Shown: positions 55,502 through 64,000 of the stretch, in pieces | Layout: each line of letters opens with the position of its first letter | Position numbering within the stretch: the first letter of the stretch is position 1 | Assembly: GCF_004349055.1 (NCBI RefSeq) | Contig: NZ_SMKX01000006.1 | Location: 57,603-121,602, forward strand | Direction of reading: 5' to 3' | Source of the DNA: Kribbella antibiotica | GTDB taxonomy: Bacteria > Actinomycetota > Actinomycetes > Propionibacteriales > Kribbellaceae | Length of the DNA: 64,000 nt | Notes under the pieces: model-generated | Seen by the model: the letters and a program-made list of their open reading frames with translations, nothing else | The model's database searches: none | Told to the model about the DNA's origin: nothing | Position numbers and translations under genes: made by a program

Positions 55502-55582
55502 TGACTGTAGGAATAAACTCGCATTTCCCGGGGATTTAAGCGATTGTGGCGGGGAATGGTCTGAGGACTTGGGAGGTGAACG

Positions 55583-56275
55583 ATGGCGGCGACTGATACT
55601 GCGCTGACCGGGTTGCGGCAGATGATCGCGTCGGGATCGTTGGGTCCGGGGGCTAAATTTCCGCCGGAGCCGGAGTTGTGTGAGCGGCTGGGGGTTTCGC
55701 GGAGCTCATTGCGGGAGGCCGTTCGGTCGCTGGCGGCGCTCGGGGTGATCGAGTCCCGGCACGGGTCGGGAACCTATGTGTCGGCGCTGGATCCGGCGGA
55801 GATCATCAGCCGGTTCTCGTTGTCGGTGGAGCTGATTCCGCTGGAGGGCGTGCTCCAACTGCTTGAGGTACGGCGGATTCTGGAAGCCAACGCAACCGCT
55901 TCAGCAGCAGCTCGGCAGGACCCAGAATTGGCCGACCGACTGGCGGAGATCCTCGATCGGCTGGAAGCAACCACGGATGCGGCCGAGATCCAGCAGCTGG
56001 ATGCGGAGTTCCACGGCGCAATCTGTACGGCGGGTGGCAACCCGACCGTGACCGCGTTGACGGCGGTGATCCGTGGCCGCGGTGGGCACTACCGGATCTT
56101 CGAGCCCGGCGTGGAGTTCGAGGCGATCAAGGAGACCAGTGATCGCGGGCACCGCGCGATCCTTTCGGCGATCACCTTGCGCGACCCGGCCGCCGCCGCC
56201 ACCGCGGCTTCCGCCCACATCGCCCAAACCGAACTCTGGCTCCGAGCCCTCCGCCCCACCCCTCAGCCCGACTGA
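55583..56275 (+). CDS. GntR-family regulator, FadR subfamily (FCD domain)
   Basis: A 230-residue regulator with GGGAGG before ATG 55583. The winged helix is LGPGAKFPPEPELCERLGVSRSSLREAVRSLAALGVIESRHGSGTYVS. The all-helical FCD domain covers about residues 85-225, with the metal-ligand pattern DAEFHGAICTAGGNP and DRGHRAILSAI. It is followed by the GH87-like gene, whose promoter has a palindrome that this protein could bind. Confidence 0.92.
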   Translation: MAATDTALTGLRQMIASGSLGPGAKFPPEPELCERLGVSRSSLREAVRSLAALGVIESRHGSGTYVSALDPAEIISRFSLSVELIPLEGVLQLLEVRRILEANATASAAARQDPELADRLAEILDRLEATTDAAEIQQLDAEFHGAICTAGGNPTVTALTAVIRGRGGHYRIFEPGVEFEAIKETSDRGHRAILSAITLRDPAAAATAASAHIAQTELWLRALRPTPQPD

Positions 56276-56309
56276 TCGTTATTTGCTCGATCCTGTCGAG
56301 ATCTTGCGT

Positions 56310-56326
56310 TGCAGTGGTCTACTGCA
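56310..56326. promoter_or_regulatory. palindrome in the GH87-like gene promoter
   Basis: TGCAGT-GGTCT-ACTGCA, perfect 6-base arms, lies 37 bases before the start codon and next to TTGCGT (possible -35, 56304-56309). It contains the GT/AC symmetry favoured by FadR-type GntR proteins, one of which is encoded just upstream. Confidence 0.55.
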
Positions 56327-56362
56327 TAGCCTCCAGGCAGTTCGTCTGGAGGGGATCCGCCA

Positions 56363-58321
56363 ATGTCCCGAACACACCTGCGCGCTGTAGCCGTCGCCCT
56401 GACGACGGCCATCCTCGGCGCAACGCTCACCACGACCGCGACGGCCAGTCGCCCGGAGCCGCGGATCACGCGGGCCGGCCTTGATCCGGCGCTCGTCGCC
56501 GGCCGGGGAGCCACTGTTCCGTTCGTCGAGCAGGAGGCCGAGAACGCCTTCTTCACCGGTGAGCAGATCGGTCCGGGCCGCGAGGCCTACACCCTGCCCG
56601 CCGAGGCCTCCGGCCGCACCGCGGTCCGGCTGCAACCACAGCAGTACGTCGAATTCACGCTGACGCACGCGGCCAACGCGCTGACGTTGCGCTACAGCAT
56701 TCCGGACGCCCCCACCGGCGGCGGGATTCGGGCGCCACTCGACCTCACGGTCAACGGTAAGCACAAGCGCATACTGACGCTCACCTCGGAATATGCCTGG
56801 CTCTACGGCATGTATCCGTTCTCCAACGACCCGGCCGTCGACCCGATCCCGGGCTGGTGGAAGCCGGAGACCGACCCGGTCGCCAAGCCGTTCCGCCCGA
56901 ACCACTTCTATGACGAACAGCGCGTCCTGCTGGACCGGACATACAAGGCCGGCGACCGCGTCAGGTTCGCCGTACCGAAGCAGACGAACGCCGCCTGGAC
57001 CGTCATCGACGTTGCCGACTTCGAGTTCGTGAAGGCGCCGAACCGGCAGCCTGCGCGATCTCTCGACGTCCGGCTGTTCGGTGCCGACCCGACTGGCCGG
57101 CGTGATTCGGCGCCCGCCATCGACCGCGCCATCGCGACCGCGAAGAAGATCGGCTGGTCGGTGTTCATTCCGGCGGGCACGTTCCAGGTCAACCGGCACA
57201 TCGTGGTCGACAAGGTCACCGTCCGCGGCGCCGGCAACTGGCACACGATCATCAAGGGCAAGGTCCTGCCACTCGCCGAACCTGCGCCCGACAAGTCGAC
57301 CCACAGTGCACCGGGTTTCTACGGCAAGTACGCCGATGCCGGCGGCAGCACGAAGGTCCATCTCGCTGACTTCGCGATCGAGAGCGACGTACGGGAGCGG
57401 ATCGACACCGATCAGGTGAACGGGATCGGCGGTGCGATCGGCGGTGGTTCGACGATCGAGAACCTGTACCTGCACCACACCAAGGTCGGCATCTGGCTGG
57501 ACGGCCCGATGGACGGCCTGCTGATCCGCAACAACATCATCACCGACGCGATCGCCGACGGGATGAACCTGCACCTCGGCGTCTCGAACGTCCGCGCCAC
57601 CAACAACTTCGTCCGCAACAGCGGTGACGACGGCCTGGCAATGTGGTCGGAGGCCAACCCCGACGGCCTCGCCAACCACGACAACGTCTACGACCACAAC
57701 ACCGTCCAGACCCCGGTGCTCGCGAACAACATCGCCATCTACGGCGGTAAGGACAACGCGGTCACCGACAACCTGGTCGCGGACCCGATCCGCGAGGGCA
57801 GCACGCTGCATGCCGGATCGCGGTTCGGCTCGACGCCGTTCGAAGGCAAGCTGACCTTCGCCCGGAACACCACCGTCCGCGGTGGACCCCGCGATCTGAA
57901 CTGGAACATCGGGCTCGGCGCGATCTGGCTGTACGCCTTGCAATCAACGATGAACGCCGACCTGCAGATCACCGACAGTTCGTTCCTGGACTCGACGTAC
58001 AACGCGATGATGTTCGTCGTCGACTGGCCGGTGAAGGACACCTACGCGATCAACAACGTTGCCGTCAGCAACATCAAGGTCGACGGCACGGGCACCGGCG
58101 TCGTGAACGCCCGCGTCGGCGGCTTCGCTTCCTTCGAGAACGTCGACGCCCGCAACGTCGGGGCGCCGTTCGTGAACAACTGCGGCACCTTCCAGTTCGA
58201 CGGTACGCCCGAGTTCGACGTCCGGCTGCTCAACGGCAACGACGGCGGCTGGTACGGCGCCACCTGGTGCGAGGACCGGCCTACCGTCGTACCGCCGCCG
58301 CCTCCGTCGGCCTGGAACTAG
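56363..58321 (+). CDS. secreted GH87-like alpha-glucanase (mycodextranase family)
   Basis: A 652-residue exported protein with GGAGGGG 8 bases before the ATG. A signal peptide covers residues 1-29. A CBM35-like domain lies at about 50-225 (VEQEAENAFFTGEQIG, YVEFTLTHAANALTLRYSIPDAP, DVADFEFV). A parallel beta-helix follows (VRLFGADPTGRRDSAPAIDRAI, VFIPAGTFQVNRHIVVDKVTVRGAG). The acidic cluster DGMNLH...NSGDDGLAMWS matches the three-Asp site of GH87 alpha-1,3-glucanases. It probably attacks fungal-wall or nigeran-type alpha-glucan. It is likely regulated by the preceding GntR protein. Confidence 0.82.
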   Translation: MSRTHLRAVAVALTTAILGATLTTTATASRPEPRITRAGLDPALVAGRGATVPFVEQEAENAFFTGEQIGPGREAYTLPAEASGRTAVRLQPQQYVEFTLTHAANALTLRYSIPDAPTGGGIRAPLDLTVNGKHKRILTLTSEYAWLYGMYPFSNDPAVDPIPGWWKPETDPVAKPFRPNHFYDEQRVLLDRTYKAGDRVRFAVPKQTNAAWTVIDVADFEFVKAPNRQPARSLDVRLFGADPTGRRDSAPAIDRAIATAKKIGWSVFIPAGTFQVNRHIVVDKVTVRGAGNWHTIIKGKVLPLAEPAPDKSTHSAPGFYGKYADAGGSTKVHLADFAIESDVRERIDTDQVNGIGGAIGGGSTIENLYLHHTKVGIWLDGPMDGLLIRNNIITDAIADGMNLHLGVSNVRATNNFVRNSGDDGLAMWSEANPDGLANHDNVYDHNTVQTPVLANNIAIYGGKDNAVTDNLVADPIREGSTLHAGSRFGSTPFEGKLTFARNTTVRGGPRDLNWNIGLGAIWLYALQSTMNADLQITDSSFLDSTYNAMMFVVDWPVKDTYAINNVAVSNIKVDGTGTGVVNARVGGFASFENVDARNVGAPFVNNCGTFQFDGTPEFDVRLLNGNDGGWYGATWCEDRPTVVPPPPPSAWN

Positions 58322-58327
58322 TCCGCT

Positions 58328-58363
58328 CGCGCATGCCCCCGGGTAGGGTCGGGGGCATGCGCG
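58328..58363. terminator. 13-base inverted repeat spanning the aminotransferase start
   Basis: Arms CGCGCATGCCCCC (58328-58340) and GGGGGCATGCGCG (58351-58363) are perfectly complementary around a 10-base loop. The stem begins 7 bases after the GH87 stop, so it could end that transcript, but its 3' arm also contains the ATG of the next gene. It may instead be an operator or a translation-blocking hairpin. Confidence 0.5.
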
Positions 58364-59508
58364 GACACGCTGAGCGGTTGAACGGACTGGGCACCACAAT
58401 CTTCGCCGAGATGTCGGCCCTCGCGGTCGCGACCGGGTCGGTCAACCTCGGCCAGGGGTTCCCCGACACCGACGGTCCCGATTCGCTCCTCGAGGACGCG
58501 ATCGCGGCCATCCGCGCCGGCGCGAACCAGTACCCGCCCGGCCGCGGCATCGCGCCCCTGCGGCAAGCGATCGTCGACCACCAGAAGCGGTTCTACGACC
58601 TGTCGTACGACCCCGACACCCAGGTGCTCGTCACCACCGGCGCCACCGAAGCCATCGCCGCCGCCCTGCTCGCCTTCGTCGAGCCCGGTGACGAGGTGAT
58701 CGCCCTCGAGCCGTACTACGACTCGTACGCCGCCGGCATCGCCTTCGCCGGCGGTCGCCGAATCCCCATCACGCTGCGAGCGCCGTCGTACCGGCTCGAT
58801 CTTGACGAGCTCCGCGCCGCGATCACCCCGCGCACCAAGGTGCTGCTGATCAACACCCCACACAACCCGACCGGCACCGTCCTCACCGATCTTGAGCTTC
58901 GCGGTATCCGCGACCTCGCCGTCGAACACGACCTGGTCGTCATCACCGACGAGGTCTACGAACACCTCGTGTACGACGACCACCGGCACATCCCGCTGGC
59001 GACGTACGACGGTATGGCCGGCCGCACCGTCTCCATCGGCAGCGCCGGCAAAACGTTCTCCGTCACCGGCTGGAAAATCGGCTGGGTCACCGGCTCGCCG
59101 GACGTGGTCACCGCCGTCACCACCGCCAAACAGTTCCTCACCTACGTCTCCGGCTCCCCCTTCCAGCCCGCCGTCGCCAACGCCCTTGCCCTAGGCAACG
59201 ACTACTTCGACGGCATCCGCGCCACCCTCCAGTCCCGCCGAGACCTCCTGGCCAACGGCCTGTCAGACCTGGGCTTCGAAGTCCACCGCCCCGCCGGCAC
59301 CTACTTCATCACCACCGACATCCGCCCCCTGGGCCACACCGACGGCATCGACTTCTGCCGCCTCCTCCCCGAACGCACCGGCGTAGTAGCCATCCCCACC
59401 CAAGTCTTCTACGACAACAAAGAAGCCGGACGCCCCCTGGTCCGCTGGGCCTTCTGCAAACAAGAAGCCCTCCTCCAAGAAGCCCTGACCCGCCTGCAAA
59501 AACTCTGA
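58357..59508 (+). CDS. PLP-dependent class I/II aminotransferase
   Basis: A 383-residue fold type I aminotransferase. It has VNLGQGFPDTDGPDSLLEDA, YPPGRGIAPLRQAI, ATEAIAAALLAFVEPGDEVI, NTPHNPTGTVLTD, TDEVYEHLVYDDHRH and the PLP lysine in SAGKTFSVTGWKIGW. It is closest to the kynurenine/methionine aminotransferase and DapC-like group; exact substrate unknown. The start ATG 58357 lies 7 bases after TAGGGT, so the mRNA may be leaderless. Confidence 0.92.
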   Translation: MRGHAERLNGLGTTIFAEMSALAVATGSVNLGQGFPDTDGPDSLLEDAIAAIRAGANQYPPGRGIAPLRQAIVDHQKRFYDLSYDPDTQVLVTTGATEAIAAALLAFVEPGDEVIALEPYYDSYAAGIAFAGGRRIPITLRAPSYRLDLDELRAAITPRTKVLLINTPHNPTGTVLTDLELRGIRDLAVEHDLVVITDEVYEHLVYDDHRHIPLATYDGMAGRTVSIGSAGKTFSVTGWKIGWVTGSPDVVTAVTTAKQFLTYVSGSPFQPAVANALALGNDYFDGIRATLQSRRDLLANGLSDLGFEVHRPAGTYFITTDIRPLGHTDGIDFCRLLPERTGVVAIPTQVFYDNKEAGRPLVRWAFCKQEALLQEALTRLQKL

Positions 59509-60353
59509 GCCGCCCGCCGCGTCGCCGAAATTTCAAGCGAGATCTCCGCGCTAACGTCCGAAGGTTCAGAGGGCGTGGTCTCCGGTTCTTCGGACGCTAG
59601 GTCTGGTGGCGGTTGGGTGGGCCGCCTTTGCGAGTGTCTGCTGCCGCTGGGAGGCAGTAGGTTCTCGCTGATCGTTTGTCTGCAACGGTCGACGGGGCTG
59701 CGGCCGAGGGCGTCCGGTGGGTGGCTGGTCGCCGCTGCGGCCGATTTACTGAAAACGCTCAGCTGAGCAGGTCTAGGGCTGAGGTGGATGGCGACGTCGG
59801 CGACCGCGTGGCTCGTTGCTTGAGGTCCTGGGCTTCGGCTGAGGTTCGTAAGGTGCGGTCGTCGGATAAGTAGCTGTTTGCCGGGGCTGGGGAGCATTAC
59901 CTGTCGATTCAGGGGGGTAGCGCTCCCCAGCCCCACCAAAACGGCAACCCGCAGCAACCCCGGAACCACCTGACCTGTCGTCGAAAGCCACCGCGGCGGG
60001 TCAGCTAACCGGCCTCGTCATCATCGGCGGAACCACAGCCCAGCAACCCCAAGCAACGAGCGACGCGATCACCGACCTCGCCAAGCAGCCCAGCCACCGC
60101 GGCGACCAGCCACGCCGCCTTTAGTCGGCCGCAGCGGCGACCAGCCATCCCCAGACGCCACCGGCCGAGCCGCTCGCCAACCCATCGCTGACCGCAACAT
60201 TCCCCGCCGACCGCAACCCACGGACTACCGACCAACCGCGAACCACCCCGAACCCACCGCAACGGGAAACGCGGTCGCCGACCTCGCCGTGACGTCGGCT
60301 GGAAAGCGCGCCTCAGTGGAAAGAAAGGTGCAACTGACGCACAGAAGTTTCCA
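59509..60353. other. 845-base gene-free convergent intergenic region
   Basis: No open frame here has a ribosome site or a recognisable protein. The stretch contains a stem (CGTCCGAAG 59555-59563 with CTTCGGACG 59588-59596) placed as a terminator for the aminotransferase. A long imperfect inverted repeat covers about 59686-60213, with a strong central hairpin. Confidence 0.7.
59686..60213. repeat. long imperfect inverted repeat with central hairpin
   Basis: Left and right arms match in reverse complement. A 23-base stretch (59722-59744 with 60126-60148) is identical, and 59790-59822 matches 60050-60082 at 29 of 33 bases. The two blocks are collinear with 45 and 43 bases between them. Weaker matches extend outward. 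At the centre, GGGGCTGGGGAGC (59883-59895) pairs perfectly with GCTCCCCAGCCCC (59932-59944). It may be two inverted copies of a repeat unit or the remains of a mobile element. Confidence 0.75.
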
Positions 60354-60716
60354 CTATCCGGAGATCTTCGGCAGGAAGCGGGCCAGCGCCTCGGGATCCC
60401 GTACGACGGCCGTCGTGTGATCGTCGGCTGTCAGGATCGGGCGCTGGATGAGGATCGGGTGCGCGACCATCGCGGCGATCCAGTCGGAGCGATGAGCCTC
60501 GTCGCGGGGCAGGTCGGCGACCACCGCAGCCTCGGGTTCGTTGTGGCGTACGACGTGCCACGGATCGAGGTCAAGCCGAACCAGTACGGCGTCCAGTTCC
60601 GCCACCGTCGGCGGATCGTCGAGGTAGCGGCGAACCGTGTAGGCGACACCGGCCTCATCCAGGGCAGCCGTGGCAGCGCGGCATTTGGAGCAGGCGGGGT
60701 TGATCCAGATTTCCAT
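60354..60716 (-). CDS. ArsC/Spx-family thioredoxin-fold protein (arsenate reductase-like)
   Basis: A 120-residue protein starting at ATG 60716 (MEIWINPACSKCRAATAAL). The N-terminal CSKC motif (Cys9 and Cys12), then YLDDPPTVAELDAVL and HPILIQRPILTADDHTTAVVRDPEALARFL, fit the ArsC/YffB/Spx family. The RP of ArsC (here IQRPIL) is kept. True arsenate reduction is uncertain; many members have other redox roles. Its ATG overlaps the stop of the upstream membrane protein gene (TGATG). Confidence 0.85.
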   Translation of the reverse strand: MEIWINPACSKCRAATAALDEAGVAYTVRRYLDDPPTVAELDAVLVRLDLDPWHVVRHNEPEAAVVADLPRDEAHRSDWIAAMVAHPILIQRPILTADDHTTAVVRDPEALARFLPKISG

Positions 60717-61111
60717 CAGCGGCGGAACCAGCGTTTCGTGGCGCGTTGGAGCATGAGGATGAGCAGGCCGGTGTGAAGCGCAACGCCGAGAAGCCCGGTG
60801 GGGATCGACAGCAGCCCGCCGACGATGCCCAGGACCGCGATCCCGATGATCAGATAGCGGGCCCACGGGCGGCCGCGACGCAGGTAGAGCGCCGGGACGA
60901 TGTACAACACCGCGCCGATCCAGGCAACGACGACCACGACAGCCGATGAGCCCTTGGAGCCGGTGACGATCTCGGAGATCTGGTCGCTGGCCGAGGTCAG
61001 GGCCATCAGGCCGAGGAGTAGATAGAAGACGCCAAAGCCGAGTACCACGACGGTTGCCACGGTGACTTCCCGTGGCGGTCCGGTTTCTTCGTAGTACTCG
61101 GCCCCGATCAC
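60716..61111 (-). CDS. small membrane protein of unknown function
   Basis: A 131-residue protein with four predicted membrane helices (VATVVVLGFGVFYLLLGLM, AVVVVVAWIGAVLYIVPALYL, YLIIGIAVLGIVGGLL, LGVALHTGLLILML). It starts at GTG 61111, 9 bases after the clpB stop, so it is probably cotranscribed with clpB. Similar four-helix proteins are common and uncharacterised in actinobacteria. Confidence 0.75.
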   Translation of the reverse strand: MIGAEYYEETGPPREVTVATVVVLGFGVFYLLLGLMALTSASDQISEIVTGSKGSSAVVVVVAWIGAVLYIVPALYLRRGRPWARYLIIGIAVLGIVGGLLSIPTGLLGVALHTGLLILMLQRATKRWFRR

Positions 61112-61120
61112 ACCTTGATC

Positions 61121-63700
61121 CTAGGCGGTGACGTCCAACGCGTCCTTCGACTCGTTCAGCGTGACCCGGACGGTTTCGCCGTCGCGGATGCTTCCGTTCA
61201 GCAACCCACGAGCCAGTTCGTCACCGATCGCGGACTGCACCAGCCGGCGCAACGGGCGCGCGCCGTAGACCGGGTCGTACCCGGTCAGAGCCAACCACTC
61301 CATTGCACCCTCATCAACGGAGAGAGTGATCCGGCGGTCGACCAGCCGGCGCTGCAGGGCAGCGATCTGGAGCGCGACGATCTTCGTCAATTCCTCACTA
61401 CCCAAAGCGTCGAACAGGACGATCTCGTCGAGCCGGTTGATGAACTCGGGCTTGAACGACTGCCGTACGACGGCCATGACCTGGTCGCGCTTGACCTTCT
61501 CGTCGAGCGACATGTCGGCCAGGTACGCCGACCCCAGGTTGCTGGTCAGGATCAGGATGACGTTCCGGAAGTCGACAGTCCGCCCCTGGCCGTCGGTCAG
61601 CCGACCGTCGTCGAGAACCTGCAGCAGGATGTCGAAGACCTCCGGGTGCGCCTTCTCGACCTCGTCGAGCAGGATCACCGAGTACGGACGCCGCCGGACA
61701 GCCTCGGTCAGCTGGCCACCCTCTTCGTAGCCGACATACCCCGGAGGCGCACCGACGAGCCGCGAAACGCTGTGCTTCTCGCTGTACTCCGACATGTCGA
61801 TCCGGACCATCGCCCGCTCGTCGTCGAACAGGAAGTCGGCCAACGCCTTCGCCAGCTCGGTCTTACCCACACCGGTCGGCCCAAGGAACAGGAACGAACC
61901 AGTCGGCCGGTCCGGGTCCGAGATGCCGGCCCGCGCCCGCCGTACGGCGTCACTGACCGCCTTCACGGCTTCCTTCTGGCCGATCAACCGCTGACCCAGC
62001 TCGTCTTCCATCCGGAGCAACTTGCCGGTCTCGCCCTCGAGCAGCCGGCCGGTCGGGATGCCGGTCCACATCGCGATCACCTCGGCGATCTCGGTCGGGC
62101 CAACCTCCTCGCCGACCATCGCCTCCGGCCCGTCAACCACGGCGGGCTCGGCGTCGGCTTCTTCCAGCTCCTTCGTGAGCTGCGGAATCTCGCCGTACAG
62201 GATGCGGGCCGCCGTACCGAGGTCGCCGTCGCGCTGGGCGCGCTCGGCCTGGCCGCGCAGCTCGTCGATGCGTTCCTTGATCTCGCCGACCCGGTTCAGA
62301 CCGGACTTCTCCCGCTCCCAGCGGGCTTCGAGCGCGCGCAGCTCCTCCTCGCGGTCGGCGAGGTCGGCACGCAGCCGCCCGAGCCGCTCCTGCGACGAGG
62401 GGTCGTCCTCGCGCGAGAGCGCGAGCTCCTCCATTTTGAGCCGATCCACCGTACGGCGGAGTGAGTCGATCTCGACCGGGGACGAGTCGATCTCCATCCG
62501 CAGCCGCGAGGCCGCCTCGTCGACGAGGTCAATGGCCTTGTCGGGCAGCTGGCGCCCGCTGATGTACCGGCTGGACAGCGTCGCCGCCGCAACCAGAGCG
62601 CTGTCGGAGATCGCGACCTTGTGGTGCGCCTCGTACCGCTCCTTCAGCCCACGCAGGATCGCGATCGAGTCCTCGACCGATGGCTCCCCGACGAAGACCT
62701 GCTGGAAACGACGCTCCAGCGCCGGGTCCTTCTCGATCCGCGTCCGGTACTCATCGAGCGTGGTCGCACCGATCATCCGGAGCTCACCACGCGCCAGCAT
62801 CGGCTTCAGCATGTTGCCCGCGTCCATCGAGCTGTCGCCGGACGCACCCGCGCCCACGACGGTGTGGAGCTCGTCGATGAACGTGATGACCTGACCGCCG
62901 GATTCCTTGATCTCGGTCAGCACCGCCTTCAACCGCTCCTCGAACTCACCGCGGTACTTCGCGCCCGCGACCATCGCCCCGAGGTCGAGGCTGATCAGCC
63001 GTCGACCACGCAAAGACTCCGGTACGTCGCCCGCCACGATCCGCTGGGCGAGTCCCTCGACGACGGCGGTCTTGCCGACGCCGGGCTCACCGATCAGCAC
63101 CGGGTTGTTCTTGGTGCGCCGAGACAGCACCTGTACGACGCGCCGGATCTCGGAGTCCCGCCCGATCACCGGGTCGAGGTGCCCTTCGCGAGCACGCTCG
63201 GTCAGGTCGACGCCGTACTTCTCCAGCGTCTTGGTCGTCCCCTCAGCCTCCGGCGAAGTGATCCGCCGACTGCCGCGCATCTGGTCGAACGCCTGCAGCA
63301 GCGCATCCGGGGTCAACCCGAGCGCGGTCTTGGCAGGGCCGTCAACAGTCGCAAGCGCGATCAACAGGTGCTCAGTGGAGACGTACTCGTCCCCGAGCCC
63401 CAGCGCCCGCTGCTCAGCCTGGTTCAACACCTCACCGGTCTTGCCAGACAAACTCGGCGCCTGCACGCTTCCCCCGCTGGCCTTCGGCAGCCGGCTCACC
63501 TGCTCGGCGACCCGACCCCGTACGGCGTCAGCGGAGCCGCCAGCGGCCTCAAGCAGACCGATCGTGGTCCCCTCGGGCTGGGCGAACAGCGCGGACAGCA
63601 GGTGAATCGGTTCCACGGTCGGGTTACCCGCCGCGGAGGTCTGACGGATGGCGACCGACAGCGTTTCGCGGGCCAGCGTCGTCAACCGCTGAACATCCAT
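61121..63700 (-). CDS. clpB: ATP-dependent disaggregase ClpB
   Basis: An 859-residue Hsp100 chaperone that pulls proteins out of aggregates with DnaK. The N-domain (about 1-150) is followed by AAA-1 with Walker [14 protein letters not shown] and [23 protein letters not shown]. The coiled-coil M-domain lies near 410-520 ([33 protein letters not shown]). AAA-2 has Walker [16 protein letters not shown] and [29 protein letters not shown]. There is no IGF loop for ClpP, as expected. GAAGGAAGG precedes the ATG. A HspR-type operator lies upstream. Confidence 0.97.
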   Translation of the reverse strand: MDVQRLTTLARETLSVAIRQTSAAGNPTVEPIHLLSALFAQPEGTTIGLLEAAGGSADAVRGRVAEQVSRLPKASGGSVQAPSLSGKTGEVLNQAEQRALGLGDEYVSTEHLLIALATVDGPAKTALGLTPDALLQAFDQMRGSRRITSPEAEGTTKTLEKYGVDLTERAREGHLDPVIGRDSEIRRVVQVLSRRTKNNPVLIGEPGVGKTAVVEGLAQRIVAGDVPESLRGRRLISLDLGAMVAGAKYRGEFEERLKAVLTEIKESGGQVITFIDELHTVVGAGASGDSSMDAGNMLKPMLARGELRMIGATTLDEYRTRIEKDPALERRFQQVFVGEPSVEDSIAILRGLKERYEAHHKVAISDSALVAAATLSSRYISGRQLPDKAIDLVDEAASRLRMEIDSSPVEIDSLRRTVDRLKMEELALSREDDPSSQERLGRLRADLADREEELRALEARWEREKSGLNRVGEIKERIDELRGQAERAQRDGDLGTAARILYGEIPQLTKELEEADAEPAVVDGPEAMVGEEVGPTEIAEVIAMWTGIPTGRLLEGETGKLLRMEDELGQRLIGQKEAVKAVSDAVRRARAGISDPDRPTGSFLFLGPTGVGKTELAKALADFLFDDERAMVRIDMSEYSEKHSVSRLVGAPPGYVGYEEGGQLTEAVRRRPYSVILLDEVEKAHPEVFDILLQVLDDGRLTDGQGRTVDFRNVILILTSNLGSAYLADMSLDEKVKRDQVMAVVRQSFKPEFINRLDEIVLFDALGSEELTKIVALQIAALQRRLVDRRITLSVDEGAMEWLALTGYDPVYGARPLRRLVQSAIGDELARGLLNGSIRDGETVRVTLNESKDALDVTA

Positions 63701-63734
63701 GGAGTTCCAGTCCTTCCTTCGAGCAAAACAGTCA

Positions 63735-63749
63735 CTAGGTACAACCTAG
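63735..63749. promoter_or_regulatory. palindrome in the clpB leader
   Basis: CTAGGT-ACA-ACCTAG, perfect 6-base arms, lies 35 bases upstream of the clpB start, near the likely -10 region. The regulator is unknown. Confidence 0.45.
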
Positions 63750-63754
63750 CCAAA

Positions 63755-63775
63755 GTTGAGTCCATTCCGCTCAAC
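63755..63775. promoter_or_regulatory. HAIR-like HspR operator of clpB
   Basis: GTTGAGT-N7-GCTCAAC fits the HAIR consensus CTTGAGT-N7-ACTCAAG at 11 of 14 half-site positions with the exact 7-base spacer. HspR represses clpB and dnaK in actinobacteria until heat shock, so this is the probable control site. Confidence 0.65.
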
Positions 63776-63898
63776 TCTACAAAATCCCAGGGACCGGTCA
63801 GGGTTCCACCTGGATCGAATGCCCCGCCGCCGCCAACTTTTCCGCCGATCGCTCCGTACCAGTCGTCGACAGCAGTCCGCCTGGTTCCGGAGGAACAC

Positions 63899-64000
63899 TT
63901 GCAACCTCAACGCTGGCTAGCGCCCCTCGTAGGCCTGAGCCTGACGCTCGGCGGCGCCACTACGGCCGCCGCCGCGCCCCCGCCGTCCAAACCGCAACCC
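63899..64000 (+). CDS. secreted protein, N-terminal signal peptide only (cut by window edge)
   Basis: GGAGGA at 63889-63894 precedes a TTG codon at 63899 that opens a 34-codon frame to the window end. It reads MQPQRWLAPLVGLSLTLGG followed by an Ala-rich cleavage region and a Pro/Lys stretch. This is a typical signal peptide. The mature protein lies outside the window, so function cannot be given. The TTG start is inferred from the ribosome site. Confidence 0.6.
   Translation, partial: MQPQRWLAPLVGLSLTLGGATTAAAAPPPSKPQP

Noticed and set aside
56279..57943. 554-codon open frame on the minus strand
   Set aside because: It mirrors the GH87-like gene, whose signal peptide, binding module and catalytic motif are convincing.
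60005..60262. 85-codon minus-strand frame in the 59.5-60.35 kb gap
   Set aside because: It resembles the plus-strand frame at 59676-59873 only because the DNA is an inverted repeat. It has no ribosome site and a low-complexity Gly/Arg product.

Overview
The window is high-GC DNA, dense with genes on both strands. Many genes start with GTG, translational overlaps (ATGA, TGATG) are frequent, and several promoters appear to give leaderless mRNAs. Gene content points to a soil actinobacterium: class E sortase, AfsR/BTAD regulator, DUF3151, SigE-type ECF factor, GH87 and PL11 enzymes, and sugar ABC systems without their own ATPase. A Nocardioidales/Kribbella-like genome is my best guess (inference; no rRNA is present to confirm it).

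Layout. 0-5.2 kb: end of a DUF1330 gene, a membrane Ser/Thr kinase, purA, a VOC protein and an AraC regulator. 5.2-16.7 kb: a plant-pectin island. A very large secreted enzyme joins a CE12 rhamnogalacturonan acetylesterase to a PL11 rhamnogalacturonan lyase. It is divergent from a sugar ABC operon (binding protein, two permeases) that is interrupted by a TnpB element and followed by coupled PhoD-like and F5/8C proteins. 16.7-21.6 kb: MFS, ComB-like, DUF3151, HNH, GNAT and an AbiEi-like protein. 21.7-24.8 kb: class II aldolase, DasR-like GntR and a SIS-domain sugar-phosphate enzyme. 24.8-27.7 kb: small regulator/enzyme pairs (VOC, HxlR/SnoaL-like, MerR/hydrolase).

27.7-34.9 kb: an IclR-controlled operon that encodes a full route from a (probably resorcinol-like) phenol through hydroxyquinol, maleylacetate and 3-oxoadipate to succinyl-CoA and acetyl-CoA. 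34.9-41.4 kb: small protein, GH13 amylase, TrmH methyltransferase, DedA, a degenerate NlpC/P60-like protein and a 1011-residue AfsR-type regulator. 41.6-46.7 kb: sortase E-pyrE-membrane protein-lemA on the minus strand, divergent from tdh-kbl. 46.7-51.5 kb: VapBC-type toxin-antitoxin, AlkZ-like protein, aldo/keto reductase and two LysR regulators. 51.6-56.3 kb: ECF sigma factor with membrane partner, lipoprotein, SDR, HAD and FadR-type regulator. 56.3-59.5 kb: GH87-like secreted glycanase and an aminotransferase. 59.5-60.35 kb: a gene-free stretch built as a long imperfect inverted repeat. 60.35-63.8 kb: clpB with a HspR-type operator, a membrane protein and an ArsC/Spx-like protein. The right edge holds the start of a secreted protein.

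No CRISPR array, prophage, rRNA or tRNA was recognised. No wholly unknown multigene system stands out. The most unusual items are the CE12-PL11 fusion, the TnpB element that seems to supply the stop codon of the sugar-binding gene, a textbook MerR-type promoter upstream of a dehalogenase-like hydrolase, and the 0.5-kb inverted-repeat region near 59.9 kb.
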